61,701 nucleotides of DNA from assembly GCA_018693105.1 (NCBI GenBank), contig JABHLN010000006.1:1-61701 (forward strand), given 5' to 3'. This DNA comes from Desulfobacterales bacterium (lineage in GTDB: Bacteria > Desulfobacterota > Desulfobacteria > Desulfobacterales > SURF-7). The translations under genes and the position numbers were made by a program. The notes beneath the pieces are model-generated. The model did not search any database, was not told where the DNA came from, and saw only the letters and a list, made by a program, of their open reading frames with translations. Numbering within the stretch: position 1 is the stretch's first letter; each line of letters starts with the position of its first letter. Positions 18,670 through 27,685 of the stretch are shown piece by piece.

Positions 18670-20670
18670 ATGTACGAGAACCTTTTCAGCCCCATCACAA
18701 TCAACAAATGTGAAATCAGAAACAGAACAGCCTACCCCGCAATCGGCCTGCTTTACTCCGATGACAGTTTGCTGAATGACAGATACAACAATTTCTGGGA
18801 AACAATTGCCAAAGGCGGTGTCGGCATATTAACAGTCGGTCCTCTTGGTGTTGACTTTCTTGGCTCAGGAAATACAGGGCTTACATTAAGACGTGACGAT
18901 GTAATTCCTTCATACCAGAAACTAAACCGGTTGATTCATGATGCAGGTGCAAAGTCGTGGGTTCAGCTAATGCATGTAGGAGGTTATGCGCATCCATTCA
19001 TGATTGATGGTCAACAGCCGATAGCCCCCTCGTCAATATATTCAAGTTATTCACATACTACTCCTCGTGAAATGACCATAGATGAAATTAAAGAGGTCCA
19101 AAAATCTTTTGTTGAAGCAGCGGTCCGTGCCAAAAAATCAGATTTTGACGGCGTTGAACTCATAGGTTCTGCAGGATACCTTCTCACACAATTTCTTTCA
19201 CCTTTAAAGAACAATAGAACAGATGAATACGGCGGAAGCTTTGAGAACAGAACAAGGTTCCCCAGAGAAATTATAGAGATGGTTCGTGAAGCTGTTGGCC
19301 CTGACTATGCTATAACAATACGCATGGCAGGAAGCGACTTTGTTGTTGGAAGCAATACAGACCATGATACTCCGGAGTTTGCAAAAGTATATGAAAAGGC
19401 CGGTATCGATGCAATAAATGTAACAGGTGGATGGCATGAGTCGAAGATCCCTCAAATACCCATGGATCTTCCCAGAAGCGGATATGCGTTTTTAGCCGGA
19501 AACATAAAAAAAGCTGTTTCAATTCCTGTTATGGCTTCAAACCGTATAACAACTCCGGATGAAGCGGAAAAAATTATTAGAGACGGTCATGCCGATATGG
19601 TAAACCTTGGACGTGTTCTCATCGCAGACCCGGAATGGCCGAACAAGGCAAAGGCGGGGCATCCGGAAGAAATCCGACCTTGTATTGCATGTTCCCAGGG
19701 ATGCATGGACATGGTTATGAGCCAAAAACCGGTCTTTTGTATTGCAAATGCATGCGCAGGAATGGAAGGCGATAGAAAAATAGTCCAAACAAAATCGTCC
19801 AAAAAAGTAATGGTAATAGGTGCAGGGCCAGGGGGGCTTGAGGCGGCTATTGTTGCTAAAGAGGCTGGACATAATGTTGAGCTGTACGAAAAAGCCGACG
19901 ATATCGGAGGTCAAATCTGGATTGCGGCAAAACCACCACATAAGAGTGAGCTCCTTGAGTTTATTCGGTACTACAGGGCAATGCTAATTAAATATGACAT
20001 ACCGCTTCACCTGAATACCGAGGTTGATGTTGACCTTATTAAAAAAATTAATCCCGACCACATTATTATCGGTGAAGGTGCTGTACCCATTGTACCACCG
20101 ATAAATGGCGCGGATGATCCGAGTGTGATGGATTCCTGGGATGTGTTAAAGAATGATCCCGGCCTTGGTAAAAATGTTGCTGTTATAGGAGGGGGAGCCG
20201 TAGGTCTTGAAACGGCAATGTTTGTTTCATTAAAAGGCACAATTTCTCCAGATGTCCTTCATTTCCTTTTTAGCTATGATGCCGTTAGCATAGAAAGACT
20301 TAAAGAACTTGTTTTCAATGGTAGTTCAAATGTTACGGTTTTTGAAATGCTTCCAAAAGCAGGCCAGGGTGTCGGCCGGTCAACAAAATGGATACTTATG
20401 GGAAATATTAAAAAACACGGAATTACACTTCATACCAATGCAAAGGTTACATCAATCAAGGATGGCCTGATTACCTTTGAGAAAGATGACAAAGAAGAGC
20501 AAATGCAGTTTGATAATGTAATAATGGCGGCAGGTTCCAAATCTGTTACAAAGCTGTCTGATGAAGTGAAAAATCTCGGTATACCTTTTGATAGGGTTGG
20601 TGACTGTGTAAACCCGGAAAAGCTGGATAATGCAATTCACGGAGGTTTTCTTGCTGCAGTGAAAATATAG
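18670..20670 (+). CDS. Old Yellow Enzyme / 2,4-dienoyl-CoA reductase family oxidoreductase
   Basis: This 666-residue protein has the layout of 2,4-dienoyl-CoA reductase. It starts with an FMN TIM barrel (1 to about 330), then a 4Fe-4S cluster (C338, C341, C345, C357), then an FAD/NAD(P) domain starting at VIGAGPGGLEAA (about 382) with a second nucleotide site (VIGGGAVGLETA). Y170 in SAGYLLTQFLSP and H256 in GGWHES match the catalytic Tyr and His. Such enzymes reduce conjugated C=C bonds of enoyl or dienoyl-CoAs, or of bile-acid-like substrates (BaiCD/BaiH). The gene stands alone with its own terminator and opens a cluster of flavoproteins. Confidence 0.92.
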   Translation: MYENLFSPITINKCEIRNRTAYPAIGLLYSDDSLLNDRYNNFWETIAKGGVGILTVGPLGVDFLGSGNTGLTLRRDDVIPSYQKLNRLIHDAGAKSWVQLMHVGGYAHPFMIDGQQPIAPSSIYSSYSHTTPREMTIDEIKEVQKSFVEAAVRAKKSDFDGVELIGSAGYLLTQFLSPLKNNRTDEYGGSFENRTRFPREIIEMVREAVGPDYAITIRMAGSDFVVGSNTDHDTPEFAKVYEKAGIDAINVTGGWHESKIPQIPMDLPRSGYAFLAGNIKKAVSIPVMASNRITTPDEAEKIIRDGHADMVNLGRVLIADPEWPNKAKAGHPEEIRPCIACSQGCMDMVMSQKPVFCIANACAGMEGDRKIVQTKSSKKVMVIGAGPGGLEAAIVAKEAGHNVELYEKADDIGGQIWIAAKPPHKSELLEFIRYYRAMLIKYDIPLHLNTEVDVDLIKKINPDHIIIGEGAVPIVPPINGADDPSVMDSWDVLKNDPGLGKNVAVIGGGAVGLETAMFVSLKGTISPDVLHFLFSYDAVSIERLKELVFNGSSNVTVFEMLPKAGQGVGRSTKWILMGNIKKHGITLHTNAKVTSIKDGLITFEKDDKEEQMQFDNVIMAAGSKSVTKLSDEVKNLGIPFDRVGDCVNPEKLDNAIHGGFLAAVKI

Positions 20671-20721
20671 GCTCATTTACATTTAACAGCCTGTAATTTA
20701 AATATATTTAACTCATAATTC

Positions 20722-20773
20722 AAGCCCGGTCTTTTTCGTATATTTCGAAATTGCACCGGGCTTTTCTTTTTTT
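20722..20773 (+). terminator. Rho-independent terminator
   Basis: AAGCCCGGT pairs with ACCGGGCTT across a short loop and is followed by a T-rich run. It lies 52 bases after the stop codon of the OYE-type reductase gene. Confidence 0.85.
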
Positions 20774-20857
20774 ATAGTTGCCAAAAACCACCAAGTATGA
20801 ATATTTTAGTATTTACTTTTAAACAGTATTTCTTGAAAAAAATTATGATTTAAACTT

Positions 20858-21011
20858 TGATGAACTCGTAATAAGTATAACCGATGGCTAAGTAAGAATC
20901 TTCATACCCGAGGCATATTGATTGGCAAGGTGCGAAAACATACAGTTAGTATGTAGAGCACCTGACCAAAAGCTATAACACAGTAGATGGAGACTTTTTT
21001 CAACGCCATCA
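20858..21011 (+). repeat. Dispersed hairpin repeat, intact copy upstream of a plus-strand gene
   Basis: The core runs 20883-21011 (129 bases), with the outer third end motif TGATGAACTCGTAATAAGT at its left. The inner arms GGCAAGGTGC/GCACCTGACC form the hairpin top. Unlike most copies it precedes a plus-strand gene, ending 38 bases before its ATG, so it could affect that gene's leader. Confidence 0.9.
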
Positions 21012-21049
21012 AATTTTCATACGGCAGGATTCTTAAGGGGGGTGTTATT

Positions 21050-22624
21050 ATGGGTCAAACTTATGACGCAATTATTATAGGCGCTGGTATGGGCGGCCTT
21101 ATGTGCGGTAATTTTCTTGCAAGAAAAGGCTGGAATGTAATTATTCTTGAGCACAACCATCAGCCCGGCGGATTAATGACAGGTATTAAACGAAAAGGTT
21201 TTTACTTCGACACCGGCGACCAGTCGATGGAAGACTCAGGTATAATATTTCCTCTGCTAAAACTTCTTGACCTCTATGATGAGAATGAATGGGACAACTG
21301 TACCGTTCGCTACATTATAAAAGACAGGCTTGATTATGTATTGGATAACTATGAGAATATGGCGGAAAAATTCTGCGAAGCCTTTCCAAAAGATAAAAAA
21401 GGTATCACAAACCATTTCAAAAAAATATCTGATTTCAGTGACCTGTTAAATGAAATTAGGCTCAAAGCCCTTATGCCGAACACATCGGAAGGTATTAAAA
21501 GAATAGTAAATTTTATCAGATTTATGGCGCTTAATATAAAAAATTTTAAGAAAGCAAAAGAGCTGTTTGCCGGCAAGTTCGACGATATGATAAAAAAAGA
21601 TATTTCTGATCCTGAGGCTGTTGAATTCCTTGTTTCTATGGGATACCCGGAACAGAGTATGTTTATGGGAGTAGGTGCATTGAACTGCCATGTTAACGAT
21701 TACTGGTATCCAAAAAACGGCATCCAGGGAATAATAAACAAGCTGGCTGATAATTTCAAAGCATTGGGTGGTGAGATCAAATACAAGACTCTTGTTGATG
21801 AAATTCTGCTTGATGGAAAACGGGTAAAAGGTGTTAAAACTAATAATGGGGATGAATTTACATCAAAAAAGGTTGTAAGCTGTGGTGATATGGTCAGATT
21901 GTTTACCGAGATGCTGCCCCAAAATATCGCCAAACCCGAATACATAAAAAAGATTACTGAAGCGCCTGTTACAGAACCGTTTGCAAGTGTATATATCGGT
22001 CTTGACATTCCCCAGGAGGATCTAACAAAAATACTAAAAGCTCACCACACATTCTATTTCACTCAATTACACAGAAATGATATTTCTAAAGTTGATGATC
22101 CGGATCTTCACAGCAGGGGATGGATTGAAATTAATGCTCCCGGAGTGAGTTGCCCGGAGCTGATGCCCGAAGGCAAGTCAGCAATAACCGTCCAGATATT
22201 AACCAACTACAAATGGATGGACAATTGGGGAACAGGGGGTGATGATACTGCTCGGCCTGAAAAATATAGAGAACTTAAAAACAAAGTGGCAGATGATGTT
22301 CTTGATATGGTCGAGAATGTAATTCCCGATATCAGGGAAAAAATCGAATTTCTTGATGTCAGTACCCCTCTGTCAACAATCAGGTTCACTTTAAACAAGG
22401 ACGGTGCTTCATGCGCATTTACAGTTGATCCTGATAAGTCTCCATTTGCGGAAGGGCCTTATCCATTCAGAACACCTGTAAGGGGTTTGTATCAGGCAGG
22501 GCACTGGACATACTGGCCGGGAGGTGTAATTGGTGCAGCCATGTCAGGCAAAATGGTTGCCTCAAAAATGATTTCGGGTAGGTTTTCTGATTTGACTGAT
22601 AGAATATATCAGATATTTCATTAG
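21050..22624 (+). CDS. CrtI/RetSat-like NAD(P)/FAD-dependent oxidoreductase
   Basis: This is a 524-residue flavoprotein of the phytoene desaturase/retinol saturase superfamily. The N-terminal dinucleotide fold is IIIGAGMGGLMCGNFLARKG with the typical EHNHQPGGLM segment. The C-terminal FAD contact is GLYQAGHWTYWPGGVIGAA. Members saturate, desaturate or isomerise C=C bonds of isoprenoids and related lipids. I chose the ATG at 21050 because of the GGGGGTG site six bases upstream; the earlier frame start runs through the repeat. It converges with a TetR gene six bases away. Substrate unknown. Confidence 0.85.
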   Translation: MGQTYDAIIIGAGMGGLMCGNFLARKGWNVIILEHNHQPGGLMTGIKRKGFYFDTGDQSMEDSGIIFPLLKLLDLYDENEWDNCTVRYIIKDRLDYVLDNYENMAEKFCEAFPKDKKGITNHFKKISDFSDLLNEIRLKALMPNTSEGIKRIVNFIRFMALNIKNFKKAKELFAGKFDDMIKKDISDPEAVEFLVSMGYPEQSMFMGVGALNCHVNDYWYPKNGIQGIINKLADNFKALGGEIKYKTLVDEILLDGKRVKGVKTNNGDEFTSKKVVSCGDMVRLFTEMLPQNIAKPEYIKKITEAPVTEPFASVYIGLDIPQEDLTKILKAHHTFYFTQLHRNDISKVDDPDLHSRGWIEINAPGVSCPELMPEGKSAITVQILTNYKWMDNWGTGGDDTARPEKYRELKNKVADDVLDMVENVIPDIREKIEFLDVSTPLSTIRFTLNKDGASCAFTVDPDKSPFAEGPYPFRTPVRGLYQAGHWTYWPGGVIGAAMSGKMVASKMISGRFSDLTDRIYQIFH

Positions 22625-22630
22625 TAATTA

Positions 22631-23254
22631 TTATTTTAATACCCCGTTAAAAATCACATCATATAACTCATCGGCAAGAAGATCTGTATTAATCTCACTT
22701 CCCCGAAGAATACCAGGCAGACACAGGTTCTCTATACCCCCAAGAAGTATGTTTCTTATTCGTGAAGCTGAAAGATCCTCACGTATTTGGCCCTCCTCAA
22801 CACCTTCAATAATAATATCCAAAACCAGTTTGTTATATATTTTTGTCAACTCATAATGTTCGGTTTCAAAATACTCTGGAAAATTCCTTACTTCCAGGAG
22901 AAGTATTTTAGCAAAAACGCGATTATTATCATGCTGATTGATATGACTCCAAATAAGCTTTCGAATTTTGTTGGATGCACCCTTAATTCCCTTCAAATCA
23001 GCAACAATCTTTACTAAAAACTCTTGAAAAAACTCAGTAAGCACATGATATAAAAGGCCTCTTTTGCTCTTGAAATATCTAAATATCAATGCTTCATTTA
23101 CACCGGCATTTTTTGCAATCTCTGCTGTTGTGATTGAGTCAAACTTTTTTTCTTCAAGAAGCTTTCGAAACTCTTTATCAATTTTTATACGACTTTCAGG
23201 GTATGGCTTATTTTTTTTAATAAGGGAATTAGGTTTCTCTTCGTCTTTTCTCAT
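22631..23254 (-). CDS. TetR/AcrR-family regulator
   Basis: This 207-residue TetR protein has the helix-turn-helix SITTAEIAKNAGVNEALIFRYF and a helical C-terminal ligand domain. It is transcribed away from the DUF362-flavoprotein operon that starts at 23624 and converges on the flavoprotein at 21050. The divergent arrangement with the 23624 operon suggests that this operon is its target. Confidence 0.88.
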   Translation of the reverse strand: MRKDEEKPNSLIKKNKPYPESRIKIDKEFRKLLEEKKFDSITTAEIAKNAGVNEALIFRYFKSKRGLLYHVLTEFFQEFLVKIVADLKGIKGASNKIRKLIWSHINQHDNNRVFAKILLLEVRNFPEYFETEHYELTKIYNKLVLDIIIEGVEEGQIREDLSASRIRNILLGGIENLCLPGILRGSEINTDLLADELYDVIFNGVLK

Positions 23255-23281
23255 ATTTTTTTGCCTTTTAGTATTAAACCG

Positions 23282-23297
23282 CGTTTATCCGGTAAAA
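23282..23297. promoter_or_regulatory. Possible TetR operator
   Basis: GTTTATCCGGTAAAAC is an imperfect palindrome (12 of 16 positions) lying 27 bases upstream of the TetR start codon, in the gap shared with the divergent DUF362 operon. The rest of this gap (23255-23623) is AT-rich, with a GCCGATT/AATCGGC stem-loop near 23457-23493 and nothing else I can name. Confidence 0.3.
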
Positions 23298-23623
23298 CAG
23301 AAAGTGCCGCTTACTTTTTTTTACAAATCACTTGACTTTACTAAAAACACAGTGTAAGTAACACATACATTATATATTAAATTTGTCAATATTTATATAA
23401 TATATAATAATATAAATTATATTACAAATACATGTTCCTGTTTACTTGAAGGGGCCGATTAAGCCGGTTTTTTTAAATCGGCATTATTTAATTTAATATT
23501 AGCTGTATATTTATCCGGTTGTGTTTAAAACCAGTTCATAATAATATATATTAATTCGACCTTAAACATCTTTAACAGAAAAAAACATAAACTGGGAAAA
23601 ATAATTATCAGGAGGGCAATATA

Positions 23624-24703
23624 ATGTCAAAGGTAGTAGTAAAAAACTCGGACTTCGATAATTTACCAGAAGCTATATCCGGTATTTTCGAAGAGTTAAA
23701 TATCGATTTAAAGGGCAAAAGCGTTTTGATCAAACCTAATTTTGCAGCTTCTGTAGGACCTGTAAAATCAGCTATTACAGACCCAAGGGTTGTAAAAGCC
23801 GTACTTGATGAATGTCTGAAACAGACAGATAATGTTGTGATCGGTGAAAACCCGGGTAATATGGACACAGGAGCGATGCACTGCATTGAGGCATCAGGAA
23901 TGCTTGAACTTGCAAGCGATTATTATGAAAATATCAGTAAAGAAGCTGAATTTGTTGATATCGGATCAAAAATTATTCCAAACGCATTCCTTTCAAAGAA
24001 GATCTCTTCGGTTGACTATGTAATCAACATTCCTAAAATGAAAACGCATGTCCTTACCGGAGTTTCATGTTGTGTTAAAAACCTCTTCGGTTATGTCGTC
24101 GGCGCAATTAAATCAAGATACCATCTTGAATCAAAAAGCGCTAAAGGTCTTACCCAGTTTTTTATAGACCTGTATAAATATAAGACACCTTATCTCAACA
24201 TTATTGATGCCATATATGCAATGGAGGGCGGTGGACCTACACACGGTGACACACGTCATGTTGGTAAAATCATCGGCTGCACAAACGGTGTGGAGGGTGA
24301 TGCTGTAATAACCAAAATGATGGATTGGGAGCCCCGCCATATACATGGACTTGTAATGGCCCACGACCAGGGGCTTGGTGAAATAGACATTGATAAAATT
24401 GATGTTGTAGGAGATTTTGAAGTTCTACCTGAATTTAAAAGGCCTCCAACATTTGATAAAATTCACACTGAATTTAATCCATATGAAGAAATCACAAAGA
24501 TTACACCTACAATTGATGAATCCAAATGCACCGTATGTCAGCTCTGCGCAGAAGAATCCTGTCCTGCCGATGCTATCGATTTTGAACCTGGATATGCTAA
24601 CATTAATACTGACAAATGTATCTCCTGTTATTGTTGTGTGGAATTCTGTCCTGAAGCAGCTTTATCTGTTGAATACCAAAAGGATTTCTACGAAATTGCA
24701 TAA
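23624..24703 (+). CDS. DUF362 protein with C-terminal 2x[4Fe-4S] ferredoxin domain
   Basis: This is a 359-residue protein. Residues 1 to about 290 are DUF362 (VLIKPNFAA, VVIGENPGNMDTG, VINIPKMKTH, SCCVKNLFGYVVG). The last 60 residues form a bacterial-type ferredoxin with two clusters (CTVCQLCAEESCP and CISCYCCVEFCP). DUF362 proteins are common in anaerobes, and their reaction is poorly defined. A strong AGGAGG site precedes the start. The gene is followed after 42 bases by a CrtI-like flavoprotein, so this protein is a plausible electron donor for it. Confidence 0.9.
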   Translation: MSKVVVKNSDFDNLPEAISGIFEELNIDLKGKSVLIKPNFAASVGPVKSAITDPRVVKAVLDECLKQTDNVVIGENPGNMDTGAMHCIEASGMLELASDYYENISKEAEFVDIGSKIIPNAFLSKKISSVDYVINIPKMKTHVLTGVSCCVKNLFGYVVGAIKSRYHLESKSAKGLTQFFIDLYKYKTPYLNIIDAIYAMEGGGPTHGDTRHVGKIIGCTNGVEGDAVITKMMDWEPRHIHGLVMAHDQGLGEIDIDKIDVVGDFEVLPEFKRPPTFDKIHTEFNPYEEITKITPTIDESKCTVCQLCAEESCPADAIDFEPGYANINTDKCISCYCCVEFCPEAALSVEYQKDFYEIA

Positions 24704-24745
24704 ACCGGTTTCTCTGCAAGTTGGTTTATATCAAGGAGGTAAGTA

Positions 24746-26062
24746 ATGAAAACAAGTAAGGCGAATGTTCTTATTATCGGTTCAGGGGTCGGCGGAATCT
24801 GCTCTGCAGCGCGCCTTATAAAAAAAGGGCTCAAGGTTACTATTGTTGAACAGCTTCCGTATCTTGGAGGACGTTGTTCAACCCGTGAATATAAAGGTCA
24901 TAAAACTACAACAGGCGGTATTATTCTCCCTCTTGGAGGGGGCAGCACGTTCCAGGAAGCCTTTGACATGCTTGGAGCAGAATTTAATATGAGGCCTATT
25001 GGCGGGAAGGACAAAGGAGGAACTCTTTACAGACTTCCGGACAGAACTTATGAGATGACACCAAAGAACGGATTGAGAGGATTGTTACAGTTCTGCCTCA
25101 ATGATGATGAAGCAGGAAATGAACTATACAGCCATTTCAAACGAGCCCTTCACTGGTCCGAGCCTCTATATAATATAACTTTTTCAGAATGGCTTTCTCA
25201 ATATTCCCATAATACGGATCTTCATGAAATTTTTCAGGGACATGTCGGCGGATTTGTTGGTGTAAATATAGATGAATGCCCTGCCGGTGAATTCTTCCGT
25301 AACCTCAAATTGTCTGCCAGAACTTACGGATTTGGTACGGCGGTTAACGGGAATATTGACCTGATGAATTCTCTTGCCGCAGCGATAAAAAACAAAGGCG
25401 GAAGAATCAGCACGGAAACTTCCTGCAAGCAGATTTTAGTGGAAAACGGCATTGTTAAAGGTGCAATTGTTGAAAAAGATGGAGAAGAAGAAACTATTAA
25501 TGCCGATTTTGTAATCAGCAATGCAGGGCCGGACTTGACTGTTGAACTTGCGGGAACAGAAAATTTTGAAAAAAGCTATATGACTCTTCTTACCGAACAC
25601 AATTTTAAAACACCGGTTGTACATATATCAATGAGCACTGATGAGCCTATCGAAGATTTTCCAGGTATAGTCACTTTTGGTCACACAAGAAGACTGGTAT
25701 TCCTTGAAACACCTTCGGTTACCTGCCCTGAACTTGTACCTGAAGGAAAACATATTACAACAACATATAGTGTCCCAAAACTTTCTGCCGGTCCTCTTAA
25801 ACTTCCGGAAACAATTGAAATGGTAATGCTGGATCTGCGGGATTTTTACCCGAATTTCCAGGAAGCGGAGCTTTTCCACATTGCTACTCATCACAGTGGC
25901 TGGCCCGCCATGCGCAGGTGGCCGGGCTACCCGATGCCCACAAGAACTCCGGTTGTAAACCTTTATAATGTCGGGGACGGATGCCAGCCCCTTGGGTATG
26001 TCGGAATTGAGGCCTGTGCTATAACTGCCAGGGATGTTTCTAATGAAATAGCTCCGGATTAA
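24746..26062 (+). CDS. CrtI-like NAD(P)/FAD-dependent oxidoreductase, copy 1
   Basis: This is a 438-residue flavoprotein of the phytoene desaturase superfamily. It starts with the dinucleotide fold VLIIGSGVGGICSAARLIKKG and ends with the FAD contact LYNVGDGCQPLGYVGIEA. A good GGAGG site precedes the ATG. It is clearly paralogous along its whole length to the gene at 26272 (shared MRRWPG and PMPT segments near the C terminus). Its position directly behind a ferredoxin-bearing protein suggests a ferredoxin-driven reduction rather than an oxygen-dependent desaturation. Confidence 0.85.
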   Translation: MKTSKANVLIIGSGVGGICSAARLIKKGLKVTIVEQLPYLGGRCSTREYKGHKTTTGGIILPLGGGSTFQEAFDMLGAEFNMRPIGGKDKGGTLYRLPDRTYEMTPKNGLRGLLQFCLNDDEAGNELYSHFKRALHWSEPLYNITFSEWLSQYSHNTDLHEIFQGHVGGFVGVNIDECPAGEFFRNLKLSARTYGFGTAVNGNIDLMNSLAAAIKNKGGRISTETSCKQILVENGIVKGAIVEKDGEEETINADFVISNAGPDLTVELAGTENFEKSYMTLLTEHNFKTPVVHISMSTDEPIEDFPGIVTFGHTRRLVFLETPSVTCPELVPEGKHITTTYSVPKLSAGPLKLPETIEMVMLDLRDFYPNFQEAELFHIATHHSGWPAMRRWPGYPMPTRTPVVNLYNVGDGCQPLGYVGIEACAITARDVSNEIAPD

Positions 26063-26099
26063 TTCCGGTAATCCTAAAAACAAACAATTTGAGGCAAAG

Positions 26100-26272
26100 T
26101 TGGTATCAGTAATTGAATCTTCAAAATATTATTTTACAGGCTTTGTCCTGTTTCATGCCCAAAAGAGTCAATTGAAGCGAAAAGCATTGCAGTTGTTATT
26201 GAGGATACTCGTTCTTACTGTTTTGATTACACATCCAACTGCCCTGTTGATACTATCGAGGAGGCAATATAA
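26100..26272 (+). pseudogene. Decayed 2x[4Fe-4S] ferredoxin gene
   Basis: This stretch between two flavoprotein genes is the remains of a 57-residue ferredoxin. It starts at a TTG with GAGG nine bases upstream and ends in TAA overlapping the next ATG by one base. Restoring one T in the T-run near 26133 joins the two frames. The reading then shows both CxxCxxCxxxCP motifs, as YYFYRLCPVSCP and RSYCFDYTSNCP. Four of eight cysteines remain. The other four read TAT, TAC, CGT and TAC, each one transition from a Cys codon. This matches a true ferredoxin far better than chance. It is not expected to bind clusters now. Confidence 0.7.
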
Positions 26273-27579
26273 TGAAGGAAAGTAAAACTGATGTTTTAAT
26301 TATAGGAGCAGGGGTCGGTGGCCTTTGTGCTGCAGCAAAGCTCATAACAAAAGGTATTAAGGTCATAGTTGCTGAAAGTCTTCCTTATGTCGGAGGCCGG
26401 TTTTCATCAAGAGATTGCAACGGTTTTCAGGTAACCACAGGGGCTATTATGGTTCCTTACGGTGAAACCAGTATATTTAATGAATCGTTTGATGACGTCG
26501 GTGTAAAGATGCGGGTTCGTGAAGCAAAAGGAGGTTTTCAGTACAAGCTTCAAAAGGGTACTTATACTGTTCCTGATAAGGGTGGTCTTTTCGGTATGAT
26601 AAATTTCGCACTGGAAGATGAAGAAAAAGCAAAGGAAATTGCAAACCTTTTCAAACATGCAATGACCTGGATGATGCCGTCCGACGCAATTTCCTTTAAG
26701 GAATGGCTCATGCAATACACAGACAATCAGGACCTGCACGACCTGTTTCAGGGATATATAGGCGCATTTATCGGTGTCAACGCATATGAATGCCCTACAG
26801 CCGAACTTTTTCGTTTTCTAAGAGACGGCATGACAAGATTTAAATTTGGTGTCTCAATACATGGTAATGCCGACCTTATGGATTCTCTTGCAGAAGGTGT
26901 TACTAATAAAGGTGTCAGGTTAAGTACTGAAACCTACTGCAAAAAAATAATCGTGGAAAACTACAGGGCCATAGGTGCGATCATAGAGAAAAACGGTGTA
27001 GAAGAAACCGTATATGCAGATCATATCATAAGTAATGTCGGGCCCAACATGACTGTCGAACTTTCAGGAGAGGAACACTTCGAACGAAGCTATATGACCT
27101 TGTTAAAAGAACGGCAGTCGGTTACCCCGGTTATACATCTTGCAATTTGTGCAAGGGAACCATTACACGATTTCCCCGGAATTATCTGCACAGGAGGAAC
27201 AAGGCGTCTTGTTTTTATGGAAAGTCCCACAATGACATGTCCTGAACTGGCTCCTGAAGGATGGCACCTTTCAAACACATTCAGTGTACCGGCAAACACT
27301 ACAGGTCCTTTAAGACTTGAAGAGACAATTGAATTTGTTAAACAGGATATTCTTGACTTCTTCCCAAAATTTAAAGAAGCGGAAGTACTTCTTCAGGCCA
27401 CTCACCACAGGGAATGGCCTGCAATGCGTAGATGGCCTGGTTTTCCCATGCCGACAAAAACACCGGTCGAAAACCTGTATAATGTAGGCGACGGCTGTAT
27501 GCCCCGGGGTTTTGTGGGGATTGAAGCTGCTGCAATGTCAAGCAAAGATGTTGTGGAAGATATATTAATCCGAGGATAA
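26272..27579 (+). CDS. CrtI-like NAD(P)/FAD-dependent oxidoreductase, copy 2
   Basis: This 435-residue paralogue of the preceding flavoprotein has LIIGAGVGGLCAAAKLITKG at the N terminus and LYNVGDGCMPRGFVGIEA at the C terminus. The ATG overlaps the stop of the decayed ferredoxin gene (TAATG), so it was once translationally coupled to it. The GAGGAGG of the dead gene still serves as ribosome binding site. The pair suggests duplication of a ferredoxin-flavoprotein unit, after which this copy lost its own ferredoxin and presumably relies on another donor. Confidence 0.85.
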   Translation: MKESKTDVLIIGAGVGGLCAAAKLITKGIKVIVAESLPYVGGRFSSRDCNGFQVTTGAIMVPYGETSIFNESFDDVGVKMRVREAKGGFQYKLQKGTYTVPDKGGLFGMINFALEDEEKAKEIANLFKHAMTWMMPSDAISFKEWLMQYTDNQDLHDLFQGYIGAFIGVNAYECPTAELFRFLRDGMTRFKFGVSIHGNADLMDSLAEGVTNKGVRLSTETYCKKIIVENYRAIGAIIEKNGVEETVYADHIISNVGPNMTVELSGEEHFERSYMTLLKERQSVTPVIHLAICAREPLHDFPGIICTGGTRRLVFMESPTMTCPELAPEGWHLSNTFSVPANTTGPLRLEETIEFVKQDILDFFPKFKEAEVLLQATHHREWPAMRRWPGFPMPTKTPVENLYNVGDGCMPRGFVGIEAAAMSSKDVVEDILIRG

Positions 27580-27599
27580 GCTTTTCTATTGGAAACAAC

Positions 27600-27632
27600 C
27601 GTTGTCTGAAGGCTCATTGTCTTCAGGCAACG
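27600..27632. terminator. Hairpin between convergent genes
   Basis: CGTTGTCTGAAG pairs with CTTCAGGCAACG with one mismatch. It lies 21 bases after the plus-strand flavoprotein stop and before the convergent ligase gene. The T-tract is weak, so it may act only as a 3'-end stabiliser. Confidence 0.45.
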
Positions 27633-27685
27633 ATTCTCTTAACTTCATACTATTAGTTCGAAGTTCCGTGTTAAACCGATTCCGG

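Noticed and set aside
24417..24746. 109-residue frame overlapping the DUF362 gene
   Set aside because: It runs in another frame through the ferredoxin domain of a well-supported gene and has no independent start signal.
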